Notes: a model not told the origin generated them from the letters alone. Positions 10,595 to 21,417 are shown, numbered from the stretch's first letter. The stretch is DNA of 64,000 bases from Sugiyamaella lignohabitans (GCF_001640025.1 NC_031673.1:1302001-1366000), one strand, 5' to 3'. Numbers and translations: made by a program.

Positions 10595-11446
10595 ATGTGT
10601 GTCTCATTTCAATCTCTTTTGAATAAGATTGTTATGTTTGCCACTACAACAATGTGTCTCTTATCTCAATATGTTAAGGATAAGATTAGAATGTTCTTCA
10701 CTACTCAGGTGGTTGTTTTAATTGTCTTTGTTATCATTTTGGCTCTTTACGTTGAGCTTCACCCTGAACTTGATCCCAGTTACTCCAGAAAACCAATGGT
10801 TAGAGAAGAGGTTGAAGAGGTTATTCACTCCCAGGAGCCTGAGCCTGTTTCTATGACGGTCAAGGTTGCTACCAAAGTTGTTGAAGGTATTTGTGCTGCC
10901 TCACTGGCTTTTCCTCCCCCTAGTTTGGTGGCTTCCAAGTTCCAACAGGCCATTGATTCAGTTAAAGATGATATCAAGATGGCCAAGGAGCCTCTAGTTG
11001 TCTCAATGGCTGACTCTTCTGATGATTACATCAATATTCCAGTTATTCAAAGTCAGAAACATGAATCAAAGGTACACAAGAAATGGGTCAAGTTCACTAA
11101 AGTTTTTGGAAAGTCTTCTACTAAACAGTCATCTACCTCTAATATAGTTCAAGAGGTATCAATCCAGAACTGGGACCCAGCCGGCATGTCGCCTTTACAG
11201 ACACCGGCGACTCCTAAGAAGAAAAATCCAGTCAAGAAGTTATTCCGAAAGTTCAAACACAGAGGACATCAGGATCACCAGGAACCTACTACCAGTGGAA
11301 CCACTACACCTGCCCTCACACCAGAAAAGGAAGTCAAGTCATCATGGAACCCTTTCAAGAAGTCTAAAATCTCTTCTACTGGTAAAGAGAAATCAAAGAA
11401 ACTTCGACACTTGTTTCGGAAACCATCATCCAAAGTTGAACACTAG
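10595..11446 (+). CDS. Unrecognised single-pass membrane protein with basic C-terminus
   Basis: 283 codons from ATG at 10595 in a favourable context (GTCACCATGTG); the upstream in-frame extension offers only TTG. One strong membrane segment lies at about residues 38-53 (TTQVVVLIVFVIILALYVEL), after a short hydrophobic-amphipathic N-terminus. The rest is hydrophilic: Glu-rich after the membrane, then Ser/Thr/Lys-rich with repeated basic patches (KKKNPVKKLFRKFKHRGH, WNPFKKSKISS, KKLRHLFRKPSSK). This looks like a single-pass protein with a phosphorylatable polybasic cytosolic tail. I do not recognise the family. The promoter has a TATA box and a minisatellite upstream, and no other gene lies within 3.9 kb downstream. 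Confidence 0.7.
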   Translation: MCVSFQSLLNKIVMFATTTMCLLSQYVKDKIRMFFTTQVVVLIVFVIILALYVELHPELDPSYSRKPMVREEVEEVIHSQEPEPVSMTVKVATKVVEGICAASLAFPPPSLVASKFQQAIDSVKDDIKMAKEPLVVSMADSSDDYINIPVIQSQKHESKVHKKWVKFTKVFGKSSTKQSSTSNIVQEVSIQNWDPAGMSPLQTPATPKKKNPVKKLFRKFKHRGHQDHQEPTTSGTTTPALTPEKEVKSSWNPFKKSKISSTGKEKSKKLRHLFRKPSSKVEH

Positions 11447-14400
11447 TTGAACATCAACACTACATTGAATCGAATCAAGACAAGAACCAATTATCCAATT
11501 CAGACGGCATTACTATTCTTCATTAATTTGGCATTTACCCAGGTCACTCTAGTTCGACAGTTGGGCAACCCCACCACTGGCATCCTTACTGCTCAGCCCT
11601 CTTGGCTTGCTGAGCAGTGGACGAACTCAGGACACCGACTCACACCTTACCCCCAAGACTAGGCCAGGCGCGACGTGGTATCCAGTCTGCGACAGCCTAG
11701 ATCTAGTATGGCACCCCGAGTCATACTCTGATGTTGAGTCCTCTTTCCATCCAAAGTTCATCCCCATTTAGGATCACAGTGATCTCATTTCCCAATTGGA
11801 GTTTTTTCTACCATGATTCCCTTGTATCGGCTGTACCATCTCGACCCCTGACAGGCAATCCCCGCTACTCTTAGTTCTGAGGACTGATTTCAGTAACATT
11901 AGTAGCTTGGTACTGGCCCCCGGGCCATACCTAGAAGATTTATCCAATCTTCAAGTCCTGTCTATTTGGGCGGTATACGCTGGTCTTCTATTGGAATGGT
12001 AGTTGCTCTTCACACGACACTAATGGTTGCCTTCAACTTGCATGGACCTTTTCAGAACTAGAGTCACACTGGGCCCTTCCAACCTCCACCGTCATAACAC
12101 TATTGGTTCTTCTAATTAATTCTATATCTCTATTTGTAATAATCTTAACTTTTCTTGTCTTGACTTTTGTATCTCTACTATTTCATTCACAAACTCACTT
12201 GTTTTGGTGATAGATTTCAGAGTTCCTTGGAAAACTAGGGTGCGATCTAGATAAACACAAAAGTGACCATTTTTTTTAATCTCTCTATTGTCTTGTTATA
12301 CTATAATGATAAATAATTTTATAAAATAACCAAGCACTCAAGATATACTGTGGCTAACTCGATAAACATAGGAATTATTGCTCTTGTTGTCCATGCTATC
12401 TCCCAGTACAACCATGATGCAAATTGCAAATGTGTTGGCAATTATGAACTAGAGTCTTTGTATGGAATACCAGCCTATTTGACGCGCCTAGATGACCACC
12501 TCGAGCTTCATCTTGGATTGCCCCACCTTAAATAGCAATGGGCAACTAGAGTTTTATCCGTATCTTATGTTGTTAAAATGAAACCACAAGAATTTCCCTC
12601 ATTACCGCGCAAGATCAAGGTCCGGGAAATCTGCTGGTGAATGGTACTTTAAAAATGGCTGATAATTGGGACCCGTCTTCAGGGTGGTTTTCCCAGACAG
12701 ACGTTATTATACGGTGATTTTAGAGTAGTGCGCCAACTATATCTGGCTAGTACTTGATTTATCATTTGTATGTGCTGCATAGGCAGAAGTATGGTCTAGG
12801 CTTTGAGTAAGCATCTGGACCAAATGCAAATGATTCAGAGAGTATGCTTAACACATAAGAAGGTAAAAACTGCTTCGGTCCGTATAGCCTGCCGCAATGA
12901 AATAGAAATTCAGCATCCTTTACATGAAAACGATGAAACATTTACCCACAAGTACATGGTAAGACCGAAAAGATTGTAAAGTGCTGTATAACAGTCTACG
13001 ATCTCAATCGATGATCAATTCGTCAAGTTTTGAGTTTGAGAATTTGCTATTCACTCAGGCTTTCTCGTGATTATCCTTGTACCGACCCTTTAGTTGACGT
13101 TGTAGAGTGCTCCATTTTGGCGTTTGTTTGTCGGCCGGAAGGCATTATCTCCATCTGCCTACACTCAGGGACTCCCAACATGACCATATGTTCATCTTCT
13201 GCGTGAAAAGCTGCCGGCTTCTTTCCACCCTAAAGCATCGACTCTGGGAAGGAAGTTCCATTTTCGATGGTAACTACATTATGACTGCCCAGTCTAGTGA
13301 GCAATCGAAGGGTTCGTTCTGCAACATGTAGTTTGAAATTGGTGCCTAGTGGGACTAATCCCGCTCTATCGTGGGGAGAGAGTACTTCTCATATAATGGA
13401 TGAGTGCCTATTAGTTTTAGCGGTAAGCAATGTGGGCTTCAATAACTTTCTAGCACGCTTTGATGGCAAACAAGTATCTGTAATGAGCGAATAGGCCCCC
13501 AGCCCCCACCATCATTTCCATTGTAACATAGTGAACATACGCGGAATTACTGGTCCTTAGGTTATCCACTCATTTCAATTGCAAGTCTTCTTAAATTATA
13601 GCAGCTCCAGCTAACTATCCCTAGGTCAATTGATAACTTTATCAGAGGAACTGTGAATGACGGGGTCTGAACCAGTGGTTGATTCACAATTCTCTCAGTA
13701 ATATATCCAAATCCAAATTGTGACAGTCCAAAGCGAACTCATCAACTCAACTGTCTAGATCCCCACAACCGGCCCACCACAAACCTAATCAGTGGTCGAT
13801 CTCACGTGGGGTGGGCTTTATCCGGCAGCTGCTAGGTTTTTATTGGCAATCACGAGACCATACCTGCTTGCGGAGAAGCACGATAACATGCAGAAGTAAA
13901 AAGCGGGGAAGAGCGATCCCAGTGCCAATCTCACCAGATCGACAGGCTCGTAACCCACTTGATCGTCATGACCTTCGGTAGTTATGGCTAATTTATATTT
14001 ATCCTGTCATAGATTATATATAAGGGGGTCATATATAATGGTGCACAATTTGCAGTTTCGTTAGTTAGTATCTCATATTATCTCAAATATAGTCTCATAT
14101 ATTGCCAATTGCGAATGATAAGATATTCCCCTAAAGCTTGTGGTATATGTGGTGACGACCCTAAGTTCTTGTGTGGAAAATCATATGTTCAAAAGTGGCA
14201 CCACGCAAGACTTAGCTTTCTCGCTATCACATGTCATTATTCAATGAGACTCGCTCGCACTTTCTCGCTTACGCTTCCTTTCTGTTGAGTAAGGTTGAGA
14301 GTGGTATGTGGTAATGGCGCGCGCTATCGTAATCGCGCATACTCTTTAGCCTATAAACTGTTAGTATTCCCAAAATGCAGCATGTTACTCAGCCCGAAGG

Positions 14401-15371
14401 CTCCCCGCGTCATGCAACCGACAATCAGGGCCAGGAGCATATCAGTCAGCAGCTAATGTGGGGTTATATATAAGATTGGTATGGTTAGATTATTTTCAAT
14501 TTCTTTTCATTCTGCTTCTTATTTTCCTTTCCAAACTAAATTAAAAACAACTGAACTTTGGATTTTTTACTTTGCATTTGAAGACGGTAGTTTATTTTGA
14601 AGGATATTTTTCAACAAAGCAACAACACTGCGTTTAAAGTAATAATTTCTCGGAAAAGTTAACTACAGCTGACCTGCTTGTCCAGATAGAGTCTATTAGT
14701 GACATTTCTTTGTTAACAGTCACCAAAATCAAGATCATCTTAACGGGGTGGCAACTTTTTATTCTGATATTGTGTTTCTTCTTAACAAAAAGTTGAGCAC
14801 TAGAAAGTTCCAGATAGCAGTCAATTATTTGAACTAGTCATAGCAGGACTAAAGCCCTAGTTGAGTTCGATCTGTTGAGTATCAATCAGCGAGTCATACA
14901 ATACAATACAAAACAACACAACTCAAGACTTGCAAACCAAGATTGTGCTATAGATCAATCTTGCTCTTATCGTCTCTACGAGATATATCTAGACCAGGAA
15001 ACAAGGCTGTGTGTTATCAGTGGACCGATACACCTAACTGTGGTTGTCTAACATATCAGCTGTCTGCAGGGAGACGTACAAATCAACACGCATAGCACGT
15101 AGACTTATTTGATCATCACTCAACAGACTTAATTAATTCTAGTGGACTAACAGAGGAATTCGAGGGCCTGGTAACAGCCGTCGATAAACAGAAATCCTAC
15201 GATTTTCCAATCTAGCTATTTTTATTGCCACGGTAGAATAATATTTAGCGCCACCGACAAACGGGATACGAGCTACAATTTAGATTGTCGCTCGCTTTCT
15301 GTTTAGCTACTAGGTATATCGGGTAGAGAGACAAGATCATCTAGCAATAACAAATATCACAAGAAAGAGAA
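11447..15371. other. Gene-free region upstream of the 15372 gene
   Basis: About 3.9 kb without a recognisable gene, tRNA or GC-rich repeat. Two TATA-like motifs stand out: ATATATAAGG at about 14015 and TTATATATAAG at 14464. If 14464 is the active one, the next gene has a leader of nearly 900 nt. Short frames at 11447, 12350, 13107 and 13297 show no protein-like features. Confidence 0.55.
14464..14474 (+). promoter_or_regulatory. TATA-like element far upstream of the 15372 gene
   Basis: TTATATATAAG, followed within 30-80 bp by T/C-rich sequence resembling a transcription start region. It is about 900 bp from the next ATG, so it implies either a long leader or an unseen non-coding transcript. 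Confidence 0.3.
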
Positions 15372-15905
15372 ATGACTGATAAGAACACAAACACGGATTC
15401 GAGGGATTTTGGAGCCCCAAGGCGACGGGGATCGATTTTTGACTGGTTTTCCTCTGCAGCAGGAACCTCACCAACCACTACTACTGGGACATCTTCATTG
15501 GGCTCAGCACTGGATTCTCACAAACGATCGAACTCATACTCTTGTCCTGAAACAGGTCAGAGACCATCATTGTCAATTTTAAGAGAGGAGATGAAAAAAT
15601 CTGATTCGTCAGACCCTTTTGGTGAAGAAGCTCTTGCCACCTCACCACTATCACCAAGGTTGGGAGGTCAATCGGGATTTCAAAGACAGAAGCCAAGGTC
15701 ACTTTCACAGTCTGGCATCACTCATGACGAAGCTTTAAATCTGGCACGGGCCGGTGTATCAAGAACTCCACCCAATGCTGATGCTAAACCGGAACAGAGA
15801 AAAGTGGCGGCCAAAACAGCGAGGCGAAGCTCAAAAGCAGGCTCGTCAGCATATGAGGGTCTGGGTCTAGTGGCAGCTTACTCTGGAGGTCCATCGTCGT
15901 TCTAA
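15372..15905 (+). CDS. Small Ser/Pro-rich protein of unknown function
   Basis: 177 codons from ATG at 15372 (context AGAGAAATGAC). The sequence is hydrophilic, with no membrane segment or signal. It opens with a basic-hydrophobic motif RRRGSIFDWFSSAAG (18-32), followed by Ser-rich segments with many potential phosphosites (RSNSYS, RPSLS, TSPLSPR, RSLSQSG) and a short helical stretch THDEALNLARAGVSR. The R-x-x-S and S/T-P sites suggest a kinase-regulated stress or nutrient protein, but this is inference and I do not recognise the family. An unusually long upstream region precedes it. Confidence 0.7.
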   Translation: MTDKNTNTDSRDFGAPRRRGSIFDWFSSAAGTSPTTTTGTSSLGSALDSHKRSNSYSCPETGQRPSLSILREEMKKSDSSDPFGEEALATSPLSPRLGGQSGFQRQKPRSLSQSGITHDEALNLARAGVSRTPPNADAKPEQRKVAAKTARRSSKAGSSAYEGLGLVAAYSGGPSSF

Positions 15906-16667
15906 GAACGAGACTAAATTATTCGTCTGACAAGGACCACGCACGAAACAAACACAACAGGAGCATTTATGACACGAACTATGATGATGACAACTGAAAT
16001 GACAATACGATGCAACTCGGTTGAGATAGTATTTCCGAGACCCTTTTTCCAGATGCCGATGACTGACTATTTTTATGATTGACTACACGCTGAGCTACTT
16101 ACTTATGATTATGAGATGAGATTCCACACGAATCCATATATGGGATGATTTTTGATGACGGTTATTTTTTTCTTTTATTTTGTTTTATTTGATATTGATA
16201 TTGATTTTGATCTTGATCGTTATTGGGGGTATTAGTAGTGATTCGGGATCATTATTCTAACATATACCTATATATATTACGTCCATTTCATTTGGGTATA
16301 CAAGGGGTCTGCCTCCGGCGGCAGGGGCTCCGTCCCAGACTCCACTGCTCCTCCCACTGCACTCGACTCGATGATTCCAGCGACCGAGCACGAGTTGGGA
16401 CCCCAATGTAACGACTCGAGCGTAGCGAGAGGAGCAGCGGGGTCTGGGGCGGAGCCCCAGCCGCCGGAGGCAGAGCTGGGATGCTTGTTAAACAGCGCAT
16501 GAGTTTCGATGCAGGTATGATACCATCAGTCGGGCAGAAATAGTCATCGACAGTCATGCAGATATATATATATATGCATATGACGATCCATTTGATTTTT
16601 GGTCAGATATTTTTCGGCATTTCGACAATATCCCGGGGTGTGGTCAGGAATCAAACCTTGTTGAACC
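15906..16667. other. Intergenic region with a GC-rich palindromic element
   Basis: Contains the 3' flank of the 15372 gene, a T-rich stretch near 16160-16215, the GC-rich element at 16311-16471 and a short (TA)n run near 16563. No gene was found. Confidence 0.6.
16311..16471. repeat. GC-rich palindromic repeat, full length (about 161 bp)
   Basis: The left arm starts GCCTCCGGCGGC and contains AGGGGCTCCGTCCCAGACTCC; the right arm is CGAGCGTAGCGAGAGGAGC, then GGGGTCTGGGGCGGAGCCCC and CCGCCGGAGGC. The arms are inverted copies with mismatches in the left arm. The roughly 45-bp centre differs from the other full copies. The element lies 197 bp upstream of the acetyltransferase ATG. Confidence 0.85.
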
Positions 16668-17198
16668 ATGGTTCAAAGCGAGATTGTTATCCGCGATGCT
16701 ACGGACAAAGATGTCGAAAGAATTACCGCTATATACGCACCACAGGTGCTGACTGGTACGGCGACCTTCGAGATAGACCCACCATCAACCGATGAGATGA
16801 AGCGAAGATGGGCCTCTCTCACGGGAGCAAACTATCCCTACCTGGTTGCGGAAAGCAACGGCCTCGTGGTCGGATACGCTTATGCAGGGCCCTATCGACC
16901 CCGAGTAGCATTTTTTAAAACAGTTGAAAACTCGGTGTACATAGACGAGGCATATTCTGGACAGGGGGTGGGGTCGAGACTGCTACAAGAGCTGATCAAC
17001 CGGTGCGAGAAAGAAGGTTTCCGCCAGATGGTGGCCGTTGTTGGCGACAGCAACAACCAAGCATCCATCAGGCTCCACAGACGTCATGGCTTCGAAGAAA
17101 TCGGGACAATGAAGAACGTGGGCTTCAAGCTAGGAAGGTGGCTAGACAACGTGATCTTGCAGCGGTCCCTAGGAGAGGGAAGCTCTACTGAGCCATAG
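16668..17198 (+). CDS. GNAT N-acetyltransferase, phosphinothricin acetyltransferase-like
   Basis: 176 codons from ATG at 16668 (CCATGG context). The N-terminus IVIRDATDKDVERITAIYAPQVLTGTATFE is the typical start of PAT-family enzymes. Then come VVGYAYAGPYRPRVAFFKTVENSVYID and the acetyl-CoA loop YSGQGVGSRLLQELI (Q/RxxGxG/A), followed by VAVVGDSNNQASIRLHRRHGFEEIG. The length matches the family (170-185). Relatives acetylate small amines such as phosphinothricin or methionine sulfoximine and sulfone; the substrate here is unknown. GC and codon use look higher than in neighbouring genes. It lies between two GC-rich repeat elements (16311-16471 and 17215-17288). Most relatives are bacterial, so transfer is possible but unproven. 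Confidence 0.88.
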   Translation: MVQSEIVIRDATDKDVERITAIYAPQVLTGTATFEIDPPSTDEMKRRWASLTGANYPYLVAESNGLVVGYAYAGPYRPRVAFFKTVENSVYIDEAYSGQGVGSRLLQELINRCEKEGFRQMVAVVGDSNNQASIRLHRRHGFEEIGTMKNVGFKLGRWLDNVILQRSLGEGSSTEP

Positions 17199-17214
17199 TT
17201 TTGAAAGGGTTCTT

Positions 17215-17288
17215 GCCTCCGGCGGCTGGGGCTCCGCCCCAGACCCCGCTGCTCCTCTCGCTGCGCTCGAGTCGTTGCTCCCGGAGGC
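17215..17288. repeat. GC-rich palindromic repeat, internally deleted copy (74 bp)
   Basis: The left half is intact (GCCTCCGGCGGCTGGGGC ... CTCTCGCTGCGCTCGAG) and then jumps to the right terminus CCGGAGGC. Both termini are present while most of the right arm is missing. It begins 16 bp after the acetyltransferase stop. Confidence 0.85.
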
Positions 17289-17358
17289 AGCACCCGTATA
17301 TAGAAAGAGTCATGAATAAATTAAGTACAAACAAGACAGAAAACAAATCGTAAGCGCC

Positions 17359-18723
17359 CTAGATAACAGGGTTCGGTAGTGGCTCGTTTAGGATGTAGCT
17401 GGGCATGATGTATTCCTCCTGGTTGCGCGAGTTGGGAGGTGGTGGGATAGGGAGGGGTGAGTTGGACACGTAGGCCGGGACAGGAGGGCCGGGGAAGGCG
17501 TTCACGGGTGGTGGGCCCATGTGGTAGGGCATCTGGTTTTGTTGGTTGGTTGAGATGGGGTGTAGACGCTCTTGTTCTTGTTGGAGACGTACTTGTTGTA
17601 ACAGTACAGGGGAACTTGTGGGCGAGTGGTCGAGGTCATCATCCAGCGATCCGTGGTTGGACTGGCGCATGTTGTTGACCTGGTGGTTGACTGGCGTCGT
17701 CACAATGGTGGTCATGGTGTTCATGGACTGAGATGGCATTGGGCTTCGGTAGTCGACTACATTAGTCTTCTCCAAACGCTGCAAAGGAACGTTGTTTGGC
17801 TCTTCATTAAATGAGATAGTGCTCTCCATGTCGCCAGTGTCGACATAACGGCTGTCAGAAAGCTTGCCGCCAGAGCTTCCGAAACTGCGGAGACGAGGAC
17901 GGCGGATCTTGAACAGTCTGACCTTGAACAAGGGTCTCATGACAGGCATGCAAGCAACACACATCGAGGTAAAACACTCAATGGCAGTTAAAATAGCGGC
18001 TACCGAGATCGAACCACTCAAAGCCACAATCAGGGCACGAACAACAATAATTGCAATGGTTACAATACCAACTGAGAAAGTGGCAATGAGACCAATCTTT
18101 TGCTTCTTACCCACACTCTTGAGTTTACGAATGACCGAAAATGGTAGTGAAAAGATGAGGATATCCACAATCAAGTTCAAAATGACCGATGTAATGAACG
18201 GCGTCTCAGCAGTAGACGAATAACAAGTTTTGGTGGTGTTATCAAGAGCCCAGTTCAACGAGATGGGCACACACAAGAACAGGTTCAAGAACAGAATGAC
18301 CAAACTGGCTACCAAAGTCAGACCAGCAGTGAAATGCAGCAGTTTTCTGGTCTTGGTTCCTGTGGGAATTAGTCTATAGTACAAGCTGATAAGTGAGAAC
18401 TTGATCAACCATAAACAGATATAGTAAGGTACTGATGAGGCATACACTACCTTGAATACAGTGACCTTGAGTTCATGAGGGGCATGGTAGCCATCGGGAA
18501 GGTTTAAGTATGACATTCCTGGATCCATGAAATGCTTGGATGTGGTATAAGTGTCAAAGGAAATCCATCCGAAAAACAACAGTTGAGCAATCATCAAAAT
18601 AATCTCTTCTCGTTGAATGCCTACCTTGACCAGTCGGATTCTAACAAAAAGTCGTAATAGAAGAACCAGTAGCGAAGCTACCGCCATGGTCCATTCTATA
18701 ACAATGACATGAACGGCAATCAT
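17359..18723 (-). CDS. Fungal rhodopsin-fold (SAT4-type) seven-transmembrane protein
   Basis: 454 codons from ATG at 18723. About seven hydrophobic helices occupy residues 3 to about 265. The family-typical arrangement is visible: an acidic residue in helix 1 (IEWTMAV) followed by LLLRLFVRIRL; the loop VFKVVYASSVPYYICLWLIKFSLISLYYRLIP; C150 and C166 around the LCVPISLNWALDN...KTCY loop; and the helix NLIVDILIFSLPFSVIRKLK. This is the fungal rhodopsin domain also found in PTH11-related receptors and SAT4. The tail (about 290-454) is Pro/Gln/Asn-rich and probably cytosolic. No CFEM domain is present. Function is unknown; a receptor-like membrane role is inference. Such proteins are much commoner in filamentous ascomycetes than in budding yeasts. 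Confidence 0.82.
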   Translation of the reverse strand: MIAVHVIVIEWTMAVASLLVLLLRLFVRIRLVKVGIQREEIILMIAQLLFFGWISFDTYTTSKHFMDPGMSYLNLPDGYHAPHELKVTVFKVVYASSVPYYICLWLIKFSLISLYYRLIPTGTKTRKLLHFTAGLTLVASLVILFLNLFLCVPISLNWALDNTTKTCYSSTAETPFITSVILNLIVDILIFSLPFSVIRKLKSVGKKQKIGLIATFSVGIVTIAIIVVRALIVALSGSISVAAILTAIECFTSMCVACMPVMRPLFKVRLFKIRRPRLRSFGSSGGKLSDSRYVDTGDMESTISFNEEPNNVPLQRLEKTNVVDYRSPMPSQSMNTMTTIVTTPVNHQVNNMRQSNHGSLDDDLDHSPTSSPVLLQQVRLQQEQERLHPISTNQQNQMPYHMGPPPVNAFPGPPVPAYVSNSPLPIPPPPNSRNQEEYIMPSYILNEPLPNPVI

Positions 18724-20090
18724 CTTTTTTCTAAGATATATCGAATATCGAACCAGCCGATAGATGAAATATCAGTATTAACAATCAAACGATCGGTACT
18801 GACGAGCAAAAACCAGTTTTTCTGTAAACCTCCCGACGATTGCCCCGTATATAAATGAAACAAGATTTCTAGGTGTACATGCAACTAGTTAGCAGGAGCA
18901 GTATGCAGCAGATTGGTTTTTAATTTTTTCTGTTCTTTCTTTTCCGACTCGTTTCTTTTTTGTCGTCAGGTTCTTTTCACTTTAGTCCTATTTCAACGAA
19001 TTGGTTGATAGTAGGAGGGTATAATTATAATAAATATAATAAAAGCACAGACCACGGGCGGTCAATCAGCTACAGACTGGGGCAAAGGAGTGCTTTCCGG
19101 CGCCAGCTGGATGGGTCCTACAGCGCTGATGCTTGTAAATGCAGTCCTTATTTTTCTGCCCTGATGATCTACCACTAACACTTCCTGTCTTGAGCAATGG
19201 ACATTAAAATTAGTCGGAAGTAGAAGGCTAGAAACGGATTAGCCTCAACAGTTGTGGAAGTGATCGGACTACTGTAAGAGACGGTCCATGCAGGAAAAAG
19301 CATATCAGTTATAGTGTTTGGAAGGCTTGTGAGGATCTTTTTTAAGGGGTAAACAGGATCGGGGAATCATGTTCAAACCAGCGGCATCTTCTCAACACGA
19401 CCGTTTTCTACCACCACGGCCAAGGGAGGAGAAACATTGATGCACATGTAAAAAGTAAACAACCTATCTGGCGACCAGCAGTTACGACCAGCATGTCAAT
19501 TGTGTGTGTTCTGTCCTCCCTCCACCGTGCGACCGATTGTCACTACAAGACCACCAATCCAATCCCCCCTTAGAGAAATCTAGATCCGGTAGCCACAGCC
19601 AAGCCTGAAGTACGTATAACCTAGATAAGTCCGTACCCTGAAACACAAAGCAACTTTATTTCTATCAAGGTATGACAAGGTTAAAGTTTGATTTCCCTGC
19701 TGCAACTGATGTCGCTTCTAGACAAGTCTGCTCCACCCACTATTTAGTTCTTTTGCTATTAGTCTTTCGTTCCTGACTCTGACATGACCACACCCACTGG
19801 TACCTGGCCATTAGCAAGAGAATCTTTTTTTAGCCTAATTCAGCTCTAGCCCCTTACTGCACCATCGCGTACCTCGTCCGCCTCGTCCAGACGTACAGTC
19901 GTGTGCGTCTGGTGGAGTCGTCACACTTACTGTCGCACCTATGGCCGGCGGCAGTTGAAAACTGATCTCGACATGCAGGGTGCGTCGTCCAGTGATAATT
20001 ATTCTAGCGTAGACGCTCACACAATTATTTCCCCAATGGGACAGCCAGCAGGAGCTTATATTTAGCCGTGCATTAACCCGCTGGCGGAAG

Positions 20091-20228
20091 GCCTCCGGCG
20101 GCTGGGGCGCTGCCCCAGACCCCGTAGCTCCTGCTTCGCAGGAGTTTGCTGGGACCGTCGACGGAACCGACTCGAGCGTAGCGAGAGGAGCCACGGGGTC
20201 TGGGGCAGCGCCTCCAGCCGCCGGTGGC
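20091..20228. repeat. GC-rich palindromic repeat, full length (138 bp)
   Basis: The left arm is GCCTCCGGCGGCTGGGGC-GCT-GCCCCAGACCCCGTAGCTC, followed by the hairpin CTCCTGC-TTC-GCAGGAG. The right arm includes CTCGAGCGTAGCGAG, GGGGTCTGGGGCAGCG and CCGCCGGTGGC. The layout equals the 63223 copy, with a few changes in the right arm. Confidence 0.9.
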
Positions 20229-20620
20229 ATTTTCCCGGGTCACGTGATCCATCCTGCAGAGGGTGAAAGCGATCGTGGATGCGGGAGAGTGGAATAGGAA
20301 GGCAGGCAGAGAGAGCGCGGCAGGGTGTTGGTGGGGGGCCGGGCGTCAAGCCAAGCAGCAGCAGGAAAGCAAAGGACTGAGCCCGCGGCGGCTGTCAATC
20401 GGAGCTAGTCAGTTGGGGGGGACATTATTATTACTCAGTTGAGGCGATACAGGGATGCGATCTTGATAATATTGTGTTAGTGGGACTGGTCAAGTAAGAT
20501 AGCACCGCAGTCAGACATTGAAACGCGAATCCATCGACAATCTCCGTTGTCAATCTCGATCGAGCACGACACGATCTCGCATCCATCTGAGTCGGGGGAT
20601 CAACACACGTGAACGGGTGT

Positions 20621-20758
20621 GTCTCCGGCGGTTGGGGCTTCGCCCCAGACCCCTGGCTCCTCTCGCTTCGCTCGAGTCGGTTCCGTCGGGGTTCGTAGCA
20701 AACTCCTGCGAAGCAGGAACTAGGGGGTCTGGGGTAGAGCCCCAGCCGCCGGGGGCAC
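20621..20758. repeat. GC-rich palindromic repeat, full length (138 bp, opposite internal order)
   Basis: The left arm is CTCCGGCGGTTGGGGCTTCG followed by CTCCTCTCGCTTCGCTCGAG; the right arm begins with the hairpin CTCCTGC-GAA-GCAGGAA and ends CAGCCGCCGGGGGCAC. Here the CTCGAG segment is in the left half and the CTCCTGC hairpin in the right half, the reverse of the copy at 20091. Confidence 0.88.
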
Positions 20759-21417
20759 ATGATCGCCAACTCCCGTCTGTACCCTTATTGAGCCGTGGTT
20801 AGGCGCTGTGGGTCAAGTTGCTTCTGTACATGGCGCATGTTGGGCCGGTGATGATGCATGTTTTAATTGAATGAATCGAATCAAGCTGAGTTTTTCAAGC
20901 ATCTGTTAGCGTACGAGGCAGCAGGCTGCTGTTGGCCGTGAACGTTTCAGTGCGCGGGGAGTATACTGGGTTTGCTTGTTGCTGATACTGGTTCCCGGTT
21001 TCCGTCTTTCTTAAGCTACTGTACTGGCTGGAAATTCTTGATGCTGTAGCTGCCGTAGCAATTGTAAATGAAATTCAAATGAAATTAAATGAAATTGACG
21101 TGGAATTGGTACTGGATTGCAAGTGGGATTGCCAGCGTCGCAGTGGAATTGTCAGTGAAATTGCAAGTGCAAATGCCCGTATTGGTAATACATACCGCTG
21201 GCTCTCAGTAGCGAGTAATGCCTGCCATGTTCCTGTACCTCACTAGCCCTCTTAGGCATGAGCACAGAACAGGCATGGAAAGGGCATCAGCATCAAAAGA
21301 GTGTGGGAGTTTGCAGGGTTTCATTCATGCATCCATTAAGATTGGGTGGGTACCTGTCCAGTCGCTCGACAAACTTGCCGACTAACCACGGCCGGTTAGC
21401 TTGCTGCTCGTCTATCG

